Shown: positions 1 through 8,595, counted from the first letter of the stretch. The stretch is DNA of 64,000 nt from Xanthomonas hortorum pv. cynarae (GCF_002939985.1 NZ_MDFM01000004.1:109356-173355), one strand, 5' to 3'. Notes: a model not told the origin generated them from the letters alone. Numbers and translations: made by a program.

Positions 1-712
1 GCGGCGGCAATGCGGCCGGCGGCAGGATCTGCGGCAGCGCGTCGTCCATGTCGAAGCCGTCGTCGTCCTGCTCGTCGTCCTGCCCGTAAGAGGCGTGGGT
101 GGCGAGCGCGGCGGCCATGATCGGTGTGCGTGCCTGCACCGGGGCAGCGTGCACCGGAGCCTGTACCGGGGCGGTGGTCAGGAAGTCGGCGAACAGCTGT
201 TCCGGCACTGCCGACAGCGCGTGTTCCTGGCGCGGTGCGGCGGCAACTGCAACGGCGTGGGCCAGTGCCTGGGCGGCGGCAGACGGGGCGGCGGCAGTCC
301 GTACCGGTGCGGCGACCGGCGCCGAGCGCGGCACGTTGACCGGCTGGCGCAGCGCCATCGCGGCGATCATGTCGTCTGCGGCGCTGGCAACACGTTGACG
401 CTGGCTGCTGCCGGTGTCGCCGGCCGGCTTCAGCGGGGCGTGGAACGGCGCGGCCGGCCTGGCCGGGGCCTGCTGGGCCGGCGCATGCTGGGCAGGCGCC
501 TGTTCGATCTGTGCCGCAGCTGCCGGAGTCTCGGAGCGCGCGGTTTCCAGAGCGCGCTGCACGAGTTCTTCGTCGTAGTTGCTGGCAGCGACGATCTCGA
601 TGCCTTCGGCGGTACGGCGGTTGGACAGGATCACTGCGTCCGGGCCGTGTTCTTCACGCACCATGCGGAATGCGGTGCGCATGTCCGGGGCAACGAAGCG
701 TTTGATTTTCAT
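1..712 (-). CDS. flhF: Flagellar biosynthesis protein FlhF (N-terminal part, cut by window edge)
   Basis: FlhF is an SRP-type GTPase that places and numbers polar flagella at the cell pole. The ATG at 712-710 gives a protein starting MKIKRFVAPDMRTAFRMV, the usual FlhF opening, and a GGAGG ribosome site lies about 8 nt upstream. The visible 237 residues are the N-terminal B domain and an Ala/Pro-rich linker; the GTPase (NG) domain lies beyond base 1. A sigma-54 element at 873-888 would drive it, leaving a leader of about 150 nt. In related xanthomonads flhF is expected right after flhA; here about 8 kb of foreign DNA separates them. The assignment is secure although the gene is partial. Confidence 0.93.
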   Translation of the reverse strand, partial: MKIKRFVAPDMRTAFRMVREEHGPDAVILSNRRTAEGIEIVAASNYDEELVQRALETARSETPAAAAQIEQAPAQHAPAQQAPARPAAPFHAPLKPAGDTGSSQRQRVASAADDMIAAMALRQPVNVPRSAPVAAPVRTAAAPSAAAQALAHAVAVAAAPRQEHALSAVPEQLFADFLTTAPVQAPVHAAPVQARTPIMAAALATHASYGQDDEQDDDGFDMDDALPQILPPAALPP

Positions 713-872
713 GCGAAGTGCCTCCAGGAACGGGACCCGCCGGACGCCGGACGGGTGCGCGATGAATGTGGGTGTGTTGCCAGCGTCATGAGTTGCCTGT
801 CCCGTTCGGTTGTTCCAAGTGCTGCTGCTCGCCCCGCAGCGATCAAGCTGACTGCGGTCTCGCCAGAGCTAA

Positions 873-888
873 TGCACGCGGCGTGCCA
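873..888 (-). promoter_or_regulatory. Sigma-54 promoter of flhF
   Basis: The minus strand reads TGGCACGCCGCGTGCA, a GG-N10-GC element with a consensus -24 box (TGGCAC). The start of transcription should fall near 862, giving a leader of about 150 nt before the flhF ATG. The 26 bp just upstream of -24 (889-914 on the plus strand) match the CCGG-rich block seen at fliE, fliL and flgG. Confidence 0.8.
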
Positions 889-1191
889 AAACGCGGTGCC
901 GGTGTTCCGGCGCGGGGATCAACGGGTTGGGGACGGGGCGGACGCGGTGCGTCCTGCCCAGGCGCAAGATTTCAAGTCAATGGATTGATTGACTTTTTTC
1001 CGGGAGCGCGGTGCGTTGGCGTCTGCGTGCGGACGGATGCGCTGGCGGGCCGGACGTTGCGCCTGGGGCGTTCGGAAAGCCTCGAAACGGCCAGCGTCGT
1101 GCAATCGATTGGAGGTTTGGACGAGTGGCGGCTTTCCGACGCGGTGGTCGGGCGCCTGTCTGCAGCGAGAGGGCCGGGCGTGGGTGGGTTC

Positions 1192-1256
1192 GTAGGAGCG
1201 CACCTGGGCGCGATGGGCCATCTAGGTAAAGCCCTCGCGCCCAGGTGCGCTCCTAC
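1192..1256. repeat. REP-like palindrome, copy 1
   Basis: A 65-bp inverted repeat has arms GTAGGAGCGCACCTGGGCGC and GCGCCCAGGTGCGCTCCTAC around a short GATGGGCC-type centre. It is the first of three similar elements in tandem here. They look like the extragenic palindromes common in Xanthomonas. No RAYT transposase lies in the window. Confidence 0.85.
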
Positions 1257-1303
1257 AGGTGTCGGCGACCTTGCCTGGTCCGCAGCATGTCATCCGGCGT
1301 GTT

Positions 1304-1368
1304 GTAGGAGCGCACCCGGGCGCGATGGGCCCTCCCGGTAACGCCCTCGCGACCAGGGTCGCTCCTAC
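1304..1368. repeat. REP-like palindrome, copy 2
   Basis: This is a second palindrome with the same outer arms (GTAGGAGCG / CGCTCCTAC). The spacers before copies 2 and 3 both contain CTGGTCCGCAGCATGT (1275-1290 and 1389-1404). The repeating unit is therefore about 110 bp, which points to tandem duplication rather than independent insertions. Confidence 0.85.
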
Positions 1369-1412
1369 CGTGATGTCAGCAAGCTTTCCTGGTCCGCAGC
1401 ATGTTGCGTGTC

Positions 1413-1478
1413 GTAGGAGCGCCCTTGGGCGCGACGGGCCGTCCCGGTACAGCCCGTCGCGCCCGGGTGCGCTCCTAC
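1413..1478. repeat. REP-like palindrome, copy 3
   Basis: This is the third copy, with arms GTAGGAGCGCCCTTGGGCGC and GCGCCCGGGTGCGCTCCTAC. It ends 14 bp before the stop codon of the flhA remnant, so it may act as a transcription or exonuclease barrier at that junction. Confidence 0.85.
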
Positions 1479-1492
1479 GAGGTGCGTCAGCC

Positions 1493-1746
1493 TCAGCTGA
1501 TCGTGCCGACCAGCTTCAGGCGCTTGTCTTCCGGCACTTCGCTGTACGCCAGGACCGACAGGGTCGGCACGCTGTGGCGGACCAGGCGGGCTAGCGCGGC
1601 GCGGACCTGGCCGGGTACCAGCACCACCGCCGGTTCGTTGCGGGCCTCCTGCTTGCCGACGCAATCGGCCAGGCTTTGGTGCAGGCGCTCGGCCAGGCCG
1701 GGTTCCAGGGCCACGCCGTTGCCGTGGGTGGATTCCTGCAGCACGC
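1493..1746 (-). pseudogene. flhA': Detached 3' end of flhA (direct repeat, distal copy)
   Basis: These 254 bp encode the last 84 residues of FlhA plus the TGA stop, identical in protein sequence to the end of the intact gene at 8777-9030. I count 10 nucleotide differences and all are synonymous. The fragment has no start region or upstream FlhA sequence; homology stops abruptly at 1746. It forms one edge of the virD4/effector cassette. The all-synonymous divergence suggests the two ends come from two functional flhA alleles rather than from recent duplication and decay. Confidence 0.93.
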
Positions 1747-1803
1747 TGCCGAGCAACTCAGCCGATGCAGGCGCCCGGCGTCGCCTGGTGACTGCGCAAC
1801 GCG

Positions 1804-2259
1804 TCAGTCGTGGTCTGGTCGCTGCCCCTTGCGGGCCTTGGCGACATCTTCAATGAAGGTGCTGAAGTGTTCGATGACCTGCTGCCAGGCGTTCAACGCA
1901 GTCTGCTTCAATTCCGCATCGCCCAGCGGCGCGGCTTCGTCGAACTGAGAATCCGACCGGTGCGTCACATTGCTCTGCCAGGTGCGCAGCAGCAGTTCGG
2001 GGTCGGGATGGGTGACGATCAGCATCTGCAGCACGAAATCCATCGCCTGGAAATGTTGCCCATACGCCACATTCTGGGTCGTGATCGAACGGAACGGTTC
2101 GTTGAGCCAGAGCGACTCCAGCTCTGGCGGCTCTGGCTGCTGCGTCGCATCGCCATGCGCATCGATGACGCGATTGAGGGAAAGTCCAACCTGCCGCTGC
2201 AACTCTTCCACGGCGTGTTGTCTTCGGCGTTCTTGCCAGCGCTTGAATGGATTCATCAT
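1804..2259 (-). CDS. Unknown small protein downstream of the effector
   Basis: The reading frame starts MMNPFKRWQERRRQ and gives 151 residues ending ARKGQRPDHD. I do not recognise the family. It begins 7 nt after the effector stop codon (2267-2269), so the two are almost certainly co-transcribed. It has no signal peptide or membrane segment and is rich in charged residues and predicted helix, so a cytoplasmic role is likely. Possible roles are a chaperone or adaptor for effector loading, a second immunity factor, or an unrelated passenger. The frame stays open upstream to 2505, but that part overlaps the effector. The second Met (2256) is an equally possible start. Confidence 0.6.
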   Translation of the reverse strand: MMNPFKRWQERRRQHAVEELQRQVGLSLNRVIDAHGDATQQPEPPELESLWLNEPFRSITTQNVAYGQHFQAMDFVLQMLIVTHPDPELLLRTWQSNVTHRSDSQFDEAAPLGDAELKQTALNAWQQVIEHFSTFIEDVAKARKGQRPDHD

Positions 2260-2266
2260 CACGCGA

Positions 2267-5134
2267 TTATCCCATGACCGGTCCCGTCTCGCTCGGCGCA
2301 TTCTGTTTTGCCTGCGCCATCGCCTCCTGTTGCCGTGCGGTCTCCAGGGTCTGTGCCTGCACGTCCTGCATCGTGGCCTGGATGGACGGTGCCGGTTCGG
2401 CGAGCGACATCTTCGTGCGCGCGGTGAGGTCGTCGTAGTTCTGCGCGTAAAAGGTGTCGTTGACCACATCCACCCGTCCCTGCCAGCCGGGCTTGAAGCC
2501 CCCAAGGTAGACCGCGGCGGTGACCTGGGTGAGACGGTCTTCCGGCAGCGGCGTGCCTTTGTCTTCCAAGCGGCTTTTCACGTCCGCGTACAGCGCATGG
2601 CCGGGGTGCGCGGGGTCGCTGAAGGGGCGCAGGGTGGGCGGCTGCTGGTCACGTGCAGGGCTGTCGATGGCGCTCGACGCCTGCTCCTTGTCGCGCTGGG
2701 TCTCCCGGGTTTTTTCCTGCTCGGTCAGCCGCCCGCGCTCCTGTTGCAAGGACTGCTCCTGTTGCAACTGCCATTGGTGGTGTTGTTCCAGCGCATGTTG
2801 CTGTTGTTGCGTGTGCAGCCCTGATTGCTCCTGAGTCTGGGCTGTTGTTGCGACCTGCGCCGTCGCAGGCGGGAGCATCGCGCCGCGCGTTGCATCATGC
2901 AACGGGGGCGCACCGTGCCCCGGCGCCATGTCGCGCTGGGCGATGGCATCGTCGGCATGCTGCTGTACTGCCGCGCGCGTAGCGCGGTCGGCAATGCCAT
3001 TGACCTCATCCATGCCGTGCATCAACTGGAACGCCTGCACGCCGCGCTCGGTCTGCTGGTCGTAGAGGCCGGTGATCTCAATCGGCGTCTTGACCCGCGC
3101 GTTGATGCCGAGCTGGATCAGGCTGGCCTGCAGCGCCAGCACCTCGGTGCCGCGGTCGCCCGGGCGTAATGCGGCATCTTTCGCTTGGGCTTGGGCAGGT
3201 GAGGTTTGTTCGGGTGCGGCCTGCTCGCGGGCCTTATGCTCGATGCTCTGAATGTGGTCATCCATACTCGGCACCACCGTTTCGGTCATCAGGTGCCGCT
3301 CGGTGGCTTCACTGAAGCTATCGGCGACGTGGTCTGCAAGCATGCCAGTCCTGGCCAGATTGATCAGGCCCTGCACTGTCATGGGGTTGTGAATCGCAGC
3401 AGTGCCGACCACGGCCGTCACCGCACCGGCCTGTTTGGCATAGAGCTCAGGCGCCTGCGCCGAGATCGCTTGGGCATACCGCCCCGTCGTATCCAGCGCC
3501 GCATTCGCACTGATGCCCACAGCGGCTAGCGTGTCGTGCTCGGCCTGGCCGACTTGCTTGGCGGCTGCTCCCAACGCGTTGGCAGAATCGTGGGTGCGCT
3601 GACGAATCTGCTGTGCGTGCCCGGCTGCATCCTGCACCGCCTGCGCTGCCTCCGCGTGACCCTGTCGCTGTGCGGCCGCACCGGCCTGCGCCAGACGTTC
3701 GGCCTGTGCATTGGCCTGCTCGCTCAATCCCTGCGGCAACATTCCGCCAAGGCCGCGCAAGGCGGCTGCGCCCAACGAGGCCGCTTCGCTTTCCACTTGC
3801 CCCTGCAAACGCTCGGCACCGGCTTGCGCCTGGCCCAGCGCCTGCCGACCCTTCGCAGCCAGTACACCGACCTGCTCCACGCTCAGCGCCGCCGCCGCGC
3901 CCAGCACCTGGGTCGTGCCCTGGCGCACCCGCGCGGCGGCCTGTGCCGCGTTTTGGGTCAGGTCGCCGGAGGCGTCCAGCCCCTGTCCGGCCAGCTGCCC
4001 CGACTGCGCCACCACACTGCCCAGGTTGCGACCCAATCGCGCGCCTTGCGAAGTGAGATACACCGCATCCAGCGCCGGGCCGGCGAAGTTGGAGACGTCC
4101 TGCAACGACAGCAGCGCCGGACGATCTACGATGCCCTCGCCAGTGGCGGCGTGTTGCCTGGCCGCCAGCAGCGGCTGTGCCTGACCTGCGGCCAGCGGCA
4201 GCTCGCGCAGCAGTTGCGCGGTGTCGGCTTGTTGCAGCCGGTCCAGGAAGGCATGCACCGAGGGCTGCGCATAGCGCGGCACCCCGGCATCGAGCTGGCT
4301 GGCCAGCAGCTCTTTGCCTTGCGGCAGCTCCTTGAGGATGGTGCTGGTTTCCTTCAACACCGCGCCCAGTTCTTCGCGCCGGAACGCGTCCAGCCGGTGG
4401 ATGTTCTGCTGGATGCCGTCGTTGAGCACTTCGCCGGCCACTTGGTAGGCGATCACGGTTTTTTGCGTGTCGTAAAGCTGTAGCCCGTTTTCCTGTGCGA
4501 AGCGCTGCGCGGTAAGTGGATGCAGGCCAGCGGCGTTTAGGGTGGTGGTGCGCATGCCGGTGACCGCGGCAGCGGCAGAGGCCATGCCGCCGCCTAAGGA
4601 GTGGCCGGCGAGGTCGAAGTCGAGCCGTTGGGCTTTTAGCGTCGATGCCAATTCCATCGCACGGTCGTAATAGTCCGTTTTCAGGCCCACCGATTGCGGG
4701 AAGTTGTTGGCGATGAAATCTTCGCTGCCGGTGTCGCGCAGGCCGTCTGGCGTCAATACCTCGCCGGCCGATCCCTTGAAGACCAGGGTCGGTTTGTAGC
4801 CTGGTCCCAGGATCGCCGGGTCCGGGAGGTAGATATCGGCGCGGAAGCCGGAGTTATCCGGCTTCAAGAGATCTCTTATCTGGTCGTTCGTCAGGTTCAG
4901 CTGCGAAGCGTACTCGCGCAGCTTGTCGGGATGTTCGCTGGCCCGAATCCATCCGGCATCCGGCCGTCCTTCACCTTTGGCCGAGTCGTAAACATCGTCG
5001 GCCAGCCCCGCCATCTCGCGAGCGTAATACAGCTGATTCAGCTGCATGGCTTGCTGCTGGGTTTCAGGGGCGTCGCCTGCACGCAGTTGCTCCAGCAATG
5101 CGCGTTGTTGTTGGTGTTTTTCGAGAGTGGGCAT
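2267..5134 (-). CDS. Putative X-Tfe: lipase-like antibacterial T4SS effector with PG-binding and XVIPCD-type domains
   Basis: This is a 955-residue protein. Residues about 90-330 look like an alpha/beta hydrolase (class 3 lipase type), with the nucleophile elbow GHSLGG at 177-182 (Ser179). The middle (about 340-650) is Ala/Gln-rich and helical. About 656-734 resembles a PG_binding_1 domain, containing GVQAFQLMHGM. A Gln-rich linker precedes a final ~119 residues opening LRPFSDPAHPGHALY, which resemble the XVIPCD, the tail by which Xanthomonas effectors are recruited to VirD4. Ribosome site GGAAG lies about 8 nt before the ATG. Its upstream neighbour is a lipoprotein and virD4 is nearby. It is expected to be injected into rival bacteria and to attack membrane lipid in the periplasm; the substrate is inferred. 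Confidence 0.85.
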   Translation of the reverse strand: MPTLEKHQQQRALLEQLRAGDAPETQQQAMQLNQLYYAREMAGLADDVYDSAKGEGRPDAGWIRASEHPDKLREYASQLNLTNDQIRDLLKPDNSGFRADIYLPDPAILGPGYKPTLVFKGSAGEVLTPDGLRDTGSEDFIANNFPQSVGLKTDYYDRAMELASTLKAQRLDFDLAGHSLGGGMASAAAAVTGMRTTTLNAAGLHPLTAQRFAQENGLQLYDTQKTVIAYQVAGEVLNDGIQQNIHRLDAFRREELGAVLKETSTILKELPQGKELLASQLDAGVPRYAQPSVHAFLDRLQQADTAQLLRELPLAAGQAQPLLAARQHAATGEGIVDRPALLSLQDVSNFAGPALDAVYLTSQGARLGRNLGSVVAQSGQLAGQGLDASGDLTQNAAQAAARVRQGTTQVLGAAAALSVEQVGVLAAKGRQALGQAQAGAERLQGQVESEAASLGAAALRGLGGMLPQGLSEQANAQAERLAQAGAAAQRQGHAEAAQAVQDAAGHAQQIRQRTHDSANALGAAAKQVGQAEHDTLAAVGISANAALDTTGRYAQAISAQAPELYAKQAGAVTAVVGTAAIHNPMTVQGLINLARTGMLADHVADSFSEATERHLMTETVVPSMDDHIQSIEHKAREQAAPEQTSPAQAQAKDAALRPGDRGTEVLALQASLIQLGINARVKTPIEITGLYDQQTERGVQAFQLMHGMDEVNGIADRATRAAVQQHADDAIAQRDMAPGHGAPPLHDATRGAMLPPATAQVATTAQTQEQSGLHTQQQQHALEQHHQWQLQQEQSLQQERGRLTEQEKTRETQRDKEQASSAIDSPARDQQPPTLRPFSDPAHPGHALYADVKSRLEDKGTPLPEDRLTQVTAAVYLGGFKPGWQGRVDVVNDTFYAQNYDDLTARTKMSLAEPAPSIQATMQDVQAQTLETARQQEAMAQAKQNAPSETGPVMG

Positions 5135-5160
5135 CTGAAACTTCCTTCTTCAGCGGTCGA

Positions 5161-5994
5161 TCAAAGGAGTGGGATATCTTTTTCTTCGGAGGGGAAGCCG
5201 AAGGCTTTGCGCATGCTGCGGTAATTTTCGGGTAATGGTGGTCGCTTGATGCCATGTTGCAATAACCACTGTTGGCACTTGCGTTGCCAGGTTGGGTCGT
5301 CCGGATTGCCGGGATGCCAAAAAACTGCCTCAATTACATATTCATTGGAAGCATCGGCGCCATGCTCAAAGAGCCAATGGACTTGCTGAAAGCCACCGCG
5401 AGTCGCGTACTGGAAAACGATAGGCTGATTGCGCGTTTTACCGTTCACATCTGCCCCGCGCTCTATCAGTAGTTTCACGTTCTTCCATTGACTCTGTGTA
5501 ATGAAAGCTTGGAAAAGAAGGGTCTCACCATTGGAATTGCGCGCATTCGGATCGCCGCCATGATCGAACAATAGCTTCAGATAAATAGGATCCTCCTGCT
5601 TGGCCGCCCACACCATCGCGTTGTCCTTGTAGCGCCCTTTGAATCGTGTTGTGTTCTGTTGGGGATGCAGCTTGCGCGCATTCGGGTCGGCCCCATTTTC
5701 CAGCATGGCACGTAAGCCTTCCGGGTTATGCGTCATGATCGGCCACATCAACAGCGGATAGCCGTCGGTAGAGAAGATCACGTCGGGATCGACGTGTTCC
5801 TCCTTCATCAAGCGCCGCACTTCCTTGACATTGCCATACTCGGCCGCCAATGCCAGCGCCTGTGCCTTGGGATCGGGAAAATACGAAGGCAGCGGGTACG
5901 CGGACTGCTGCGCGGTGGCAGGCAGCGACACACCACCGCAACCGGCACAGGCCAGCAACACCGACAGCAACAACACACGCAGAAGACTAGACAC
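5161..5994 (-). CDS. Ankyrin-repeat lipoprotein, putative immunity protein (X-Tfi)
   Basis: This 277-residue protein starts at a GTG (5994), with AAGGA about 6 nt upstream; an ATG two bases earlier is out of frame. The N-terminus is a lipoprotein signal with lipobox LLAC (Cys16). The body has several ankyrin-type repeats, shown by ENGADPNAR, DHGGDPNARN, ERGADVNGK and EHGADAS. It ends 26 nt before the effector ATG, so the order is immunity gene then effector, as usual for X-Tfi/X-Tfe pairs. Periplasmic lipoproteins are the normal form of X-Tfi, and ankyrin proteins also protect against lipase effectors of type VI systems. Neutralising the lipase is inferred from context. Confidence 0.75.
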   Translation of the reverse strand: MSSLLRVLLLSVLLACAGCGGVSLPATAQQSAYPLPSYFPDPKAQALALAAEYGNVKEVRRLMKEEHVDPDVIFSTDGYPLLMWPIMTHNPEGLRAMLENGADPNARKLHPQQNTTRFKGRYKDNAMVWAAKQEDPIYLKLLFDHGGDPNARNSNGETLLFQAFITQSQWKNVKLLIERGADVNGKTRNQPIVFQYATRGGFQQVHWLFEHGADASNEYVIEAVFWHPGNPDDPTWQRKCQQWLLQHGIKRPPLPENYRSMRKAFGFPSEEKDIPLL

Positions 5995-6169
5995 ATCGCA
6001 TCCTTATGGCGCGGCGAGGGCGTAGGCACGCCAGCGGGAAGCTGCACGTATCGCTACCATAGACCTTGTAAGTGACCTGAGCGACTATGCCGTCAAGGTT
6101 ACGGAGCAATCGCTTGCTTCGCCCTGTATGCATACCAGTATTTCAGATGTCAATGCCAAGAATAAAAAA

Positions 6170-6658
6170 TTATAACTTCCCTTGCTGGACATCCTTATGT
6201 GTTCTTCCATGAATTGTATGAATGAAGTGAATTGAATAAATTCCAACCAAAGTTCCTGCTGGAGCTAAAAGGCAGCTTAATGCGGAAATTAATTTGAGTG
6301 ATTTTGGTTTTTTGAAGCGATATAAGGCTCCTGCCGTTACTGTTAGTGTGACGGCAGAAATCACTCCATATGCCATTGCTACGAAGAGGCATGCTGGGCG
6401 AAAGAGATAAGGGATAAGGCCGAGGCCCCATGTGATCCAGATACCAAGCTTTTCGCTTTCGCTTAGATTGAGTCGCCAATTAAGCCACTCTGTCCATGCC
6501 CAGAGTGTAATGGCAAGTTGACATGTTGCAGCTAGCAAGTAAAGCCACGCAATGCGTCTAGCCTTTTCTCGTGCACCAAGTGCCCAAACGGCAGCATCTG
6601 GCAGGTGTGGCTGTTTTGATGAAAGTGGTGGGGCAATGGGGCGATCTGGCTTATTCAT
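6170..6658 (-). CDS. Small hypothetical membrane protein
   Basis: This is a 162-residue protein of unknown family. After a Pro-rich N-terminus it shows about four hydrophobic segments (around residues 38-58, 72-88, 90-110 and 121-145), so it should sit in the inner membrane. The ATG at 6658 has GGGAAAG upstream. Base composition is distinctly more A+T-rich than its neighbours, a sign of separate origin. It lies between virD4 and the effector/immunity pair. It might be a further immunity protein or an unrelated passenger; nothing in the sequence decides. Confidence 0.55.
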   Translation of the reverse strand: MNKPDRPIAPPLSSKQPHLPDAAVWALGAREKARRIAWLYLLAATCQLAITLWAWTEWLNWRLNLSESEKLGIWITWGLGLIPYLFRPACLFVAMAYGVISAVTLTVTAGALYRFKKPKSLKLISALSCLLAPAGTLVGIYSIHFIHTIHGRTHKDVQQGKL

Positions 6659-6855
6659 AAGATCTTTCCCGGTTTGAGTGGGATGTTGTATGCGTTGATC
6701 TTCATGTGCGGTGCAACATCAGTCTGGCGGCCAGTAGCATGATGTATGCTATTAAAATGTAATTACATGTTCGAAAATACTGCTGCAGTTTCATCCTTAT
6801 AAGCAGGGCAAGTCGCACAGAAAAATATGTGCTAATGCCCCGCGCTGTGTTGTGA

Positions 6856-8595
6856 TTAAGATTTAACCGCTGCTTGGTCGAGCGCCAGCGCAGGCACCGC
6901 TACCGGGTCCATGATGCGGCTCTTCAGCAGCTTGTCCTTGAAGAACCAGTTCTTTTCGCAGCGGATCGGCTTGCTGCCTTCGAAGAACAGCAGCTCATCG
7001 TTGCCGGGCAGTTCCTTGATTTCCTGCGGAAGCATCAAGGCGCGGCGTTCTTCGGTGTAGTTGTAGGACACGTTGCTTCCGCCACCGCCCTTGCTTGTCG
7101 AGCGGTGTTGTTTGCGGATGGTGCGGTAGCCCAGCATGTCGCTGTAGGCATTGGCGTCTTCCTGCTCGCGCGGGGTGAAGGCGATGCTGGCGGCGTGGTT
7201 GGTGATGAAGTTCTGGGCATCGTCGGGGCCATAGGTGGCGCGCAACTGCGACTGGCTCTGGATGATGCACAGATCGCGCACGCCATAGCTGGCCGAGATC
7301 GAGATGCGCTTGGCCCACACATCGACCCGGCCCATGGCGGTGAACTCGTCCATCAGCATCAGCATCTGATACTTGAGGGTGGGTTCTTCGTTGAGCTGTT
7401 TGTCCAGATTGTTGCCGATCACCGAGCTGAAGAAGATGTTGAGCAGCTTGCTGCTCTCGTCCAGCTTCTGGGTCGGGATGATCACGTAGACGGTGGTGAG
7501 CCGTTTGCGGATGGCGGTGACGTCGATGTCGGTGGCATTGGTGGCCGCCGCCAGGATCGGGCTCAGGAACTGCTGCAGCGGCGCCTGCATGGTGGCCATG
7601 ACCGAGGAAAAGGTCTGCTCGGCCAGGCCTGCCAGTGCGCTGAAGGTAGAGCGTGTCTGTGGGCTGATGTATTGGAAATTCTTATGTGTAATGATTTTTT
7701 TCAGCAGATCGGATGTGCTTTCGCCACTGCCCCCACCGGTGGAAAAGCGCAGGATGCGTTCGAAGCTGGGAAACACCTCGCTGGTATTGGGGTTTTCCAC
7801 GCCAGGGAATCCTGTGCTTCGCATGTCGTCCCAGTTCTCGAACATGAAAGAAGCGAACGCCACGAACGCGGCACGCGGCTGGGTCACCCAGAAGCTGTCT
7901 TTGCCGGGTTCGTCCGGATACATGATCGCGGCCATGGTCTGGATGGAGGCGATGCGCTCGCGCGGATCTTCCGGCACCAGCGTCAGTGGATTGAAGCGAT
8001 GCGTTCTGCCGTCGGTGGCATAGGGCGCCCAGACGTAGATCTGTTGACCCTGCGAGGCCCGGTACCCGCTGGTGGCCTTGAACAATTCGCCCTTGAGGTC
8101 GAGCACCACCATGGACTGCTGGTAGGTCAGCAGCACGGGGATGGCAATGGAGGTGGTCTTGCCCGAACGGGTGGGGGCCACCACGATCACATGCAGCGCA
8201 CCGTTGATGTAGATGGAGCGGCCCTTGAGCTTGCCGACCAGGATGCTTTCCGGCTTTTTGTCGAGCATGCCGGCTTTTTTCAGATCCGCGACGGTGGCAA
8301 AACTGGCTTCTCCGTGCAGGGATTCCTTCTTGGTCTTGAGCATCGGGATCAGCAGCAGCGCCCAGCCCAGTAACGGCAGACCGAAGCCGATGATGCCGCT
8401 GATCTTGATGCGCAGGACGTACGGCTTTACCTGCGGTAGATCGAGCGCTCTCCAATACTCGAGATAGGTCGTCGCCTTCAGAGGCACCTGCAGTTTCAGC
8501 AACATCAGCGTCATGAAACCGGATAAGTACACCCCGGCGACCAATGCGAGGATCAACATGATCGCTGCAAGCCCCGCCTTTCCCTTATTACTCAT
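6856..8595 (-). CDS. virD4: VirD4-type type IV coupling protein
   Basis: VirD4 is the hexameric inner-membrane ATPase that docks substrates to a type IV secretion system. From the ATG at 8595 (GGAG ribosome site about 8 nt upstream) the protein has 579 residues, two N-terminal membrane segments (about 8-34 and 64-85), the conserved HGEASFAT segment at 94-101, Walker A APTRSGKTT at 140-148 and Walker B MLMLMDEF at 411-418. The frame stays open upstream through a TGCG repeat to a TTG at 8772, but that extension (MTHRTHARTHART) is low-complexity and unlikely to be translated. No virB genes lie in the window, so it must serve a system encoded elsewhere. In Xanthomonas, VirD4 binds XVIPCD tails like that of the nearby effector. 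Confidence 0.92.
   Translation of the reverse strand: MSNKGKAGLAAIMLILALVAGVYLSGFMTLMLLKLQVPLKATTYLEYWRALDLPQVKPYVLRIKISGIIGFGLPLLGWALLLIPMLKTKKESLHGEASFATVADLKKAGMLDKKPESILVGKLKGRSIYINGALHVIVVAPTRSGKTTSIAIPVLLTYQQSMVVLDLKGELFKATSGYRASQGQQIYVWAPYATDGRTHRFNPLTLVPEDPRERIASIQTMAAIMYPDEPGKDSFWVTQPRAAFVAFASFMFENWDDMRSTGFPGVENPNTSEVFPSFERILRFSTGGGSGESTSDLLKKIITHKNFQYISPQTRSTFSALAGLAEQTFSSVMATMQAPLQQFLSPILAAATNATDIDVTAIRKRLTTVYVIIPTQKLDESSKLLNIFFSSVIGNNLDKQLNEEPTLKYQMLMLMDEFTAMGRVDVWAKRISISASYGVRDLCIIQSQSQLRATYGPDDAQNFITNHAASIAFTPREQEDANAYSDMLGYRTIRKQHRSTSKGGGGSNVSYNYTEERRALMLPQEIKELPGNDELLFFEGSKPIRCEKNWFFKDKLLKSRIMDPVAVPALALDQAAVKS

Larger units (their letters stand above)
713..1492. other. Spacer between flhF and the flhA remnant: promoter plus REP-like repeats
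   Basis: This 780-bp stretch contains no convincing gene. It holds the flhF leader, the sigma-54 element at 873-888 with its CCGG-rich upstream block (889-914), and three palindromic repeats from 1192 to 1478. ORFs crossing it on either strand are short, Arg/Ala/Gly-rich and overlap each other, as expected of GC-rich noncoding DNA. Confidence 0.7.

Noticed and set aside
1192..1478. CRISPR array
   Set aside because: There are only three units, each a long palindrome with similar spacers, and no cas genes; this is a REP cluster.
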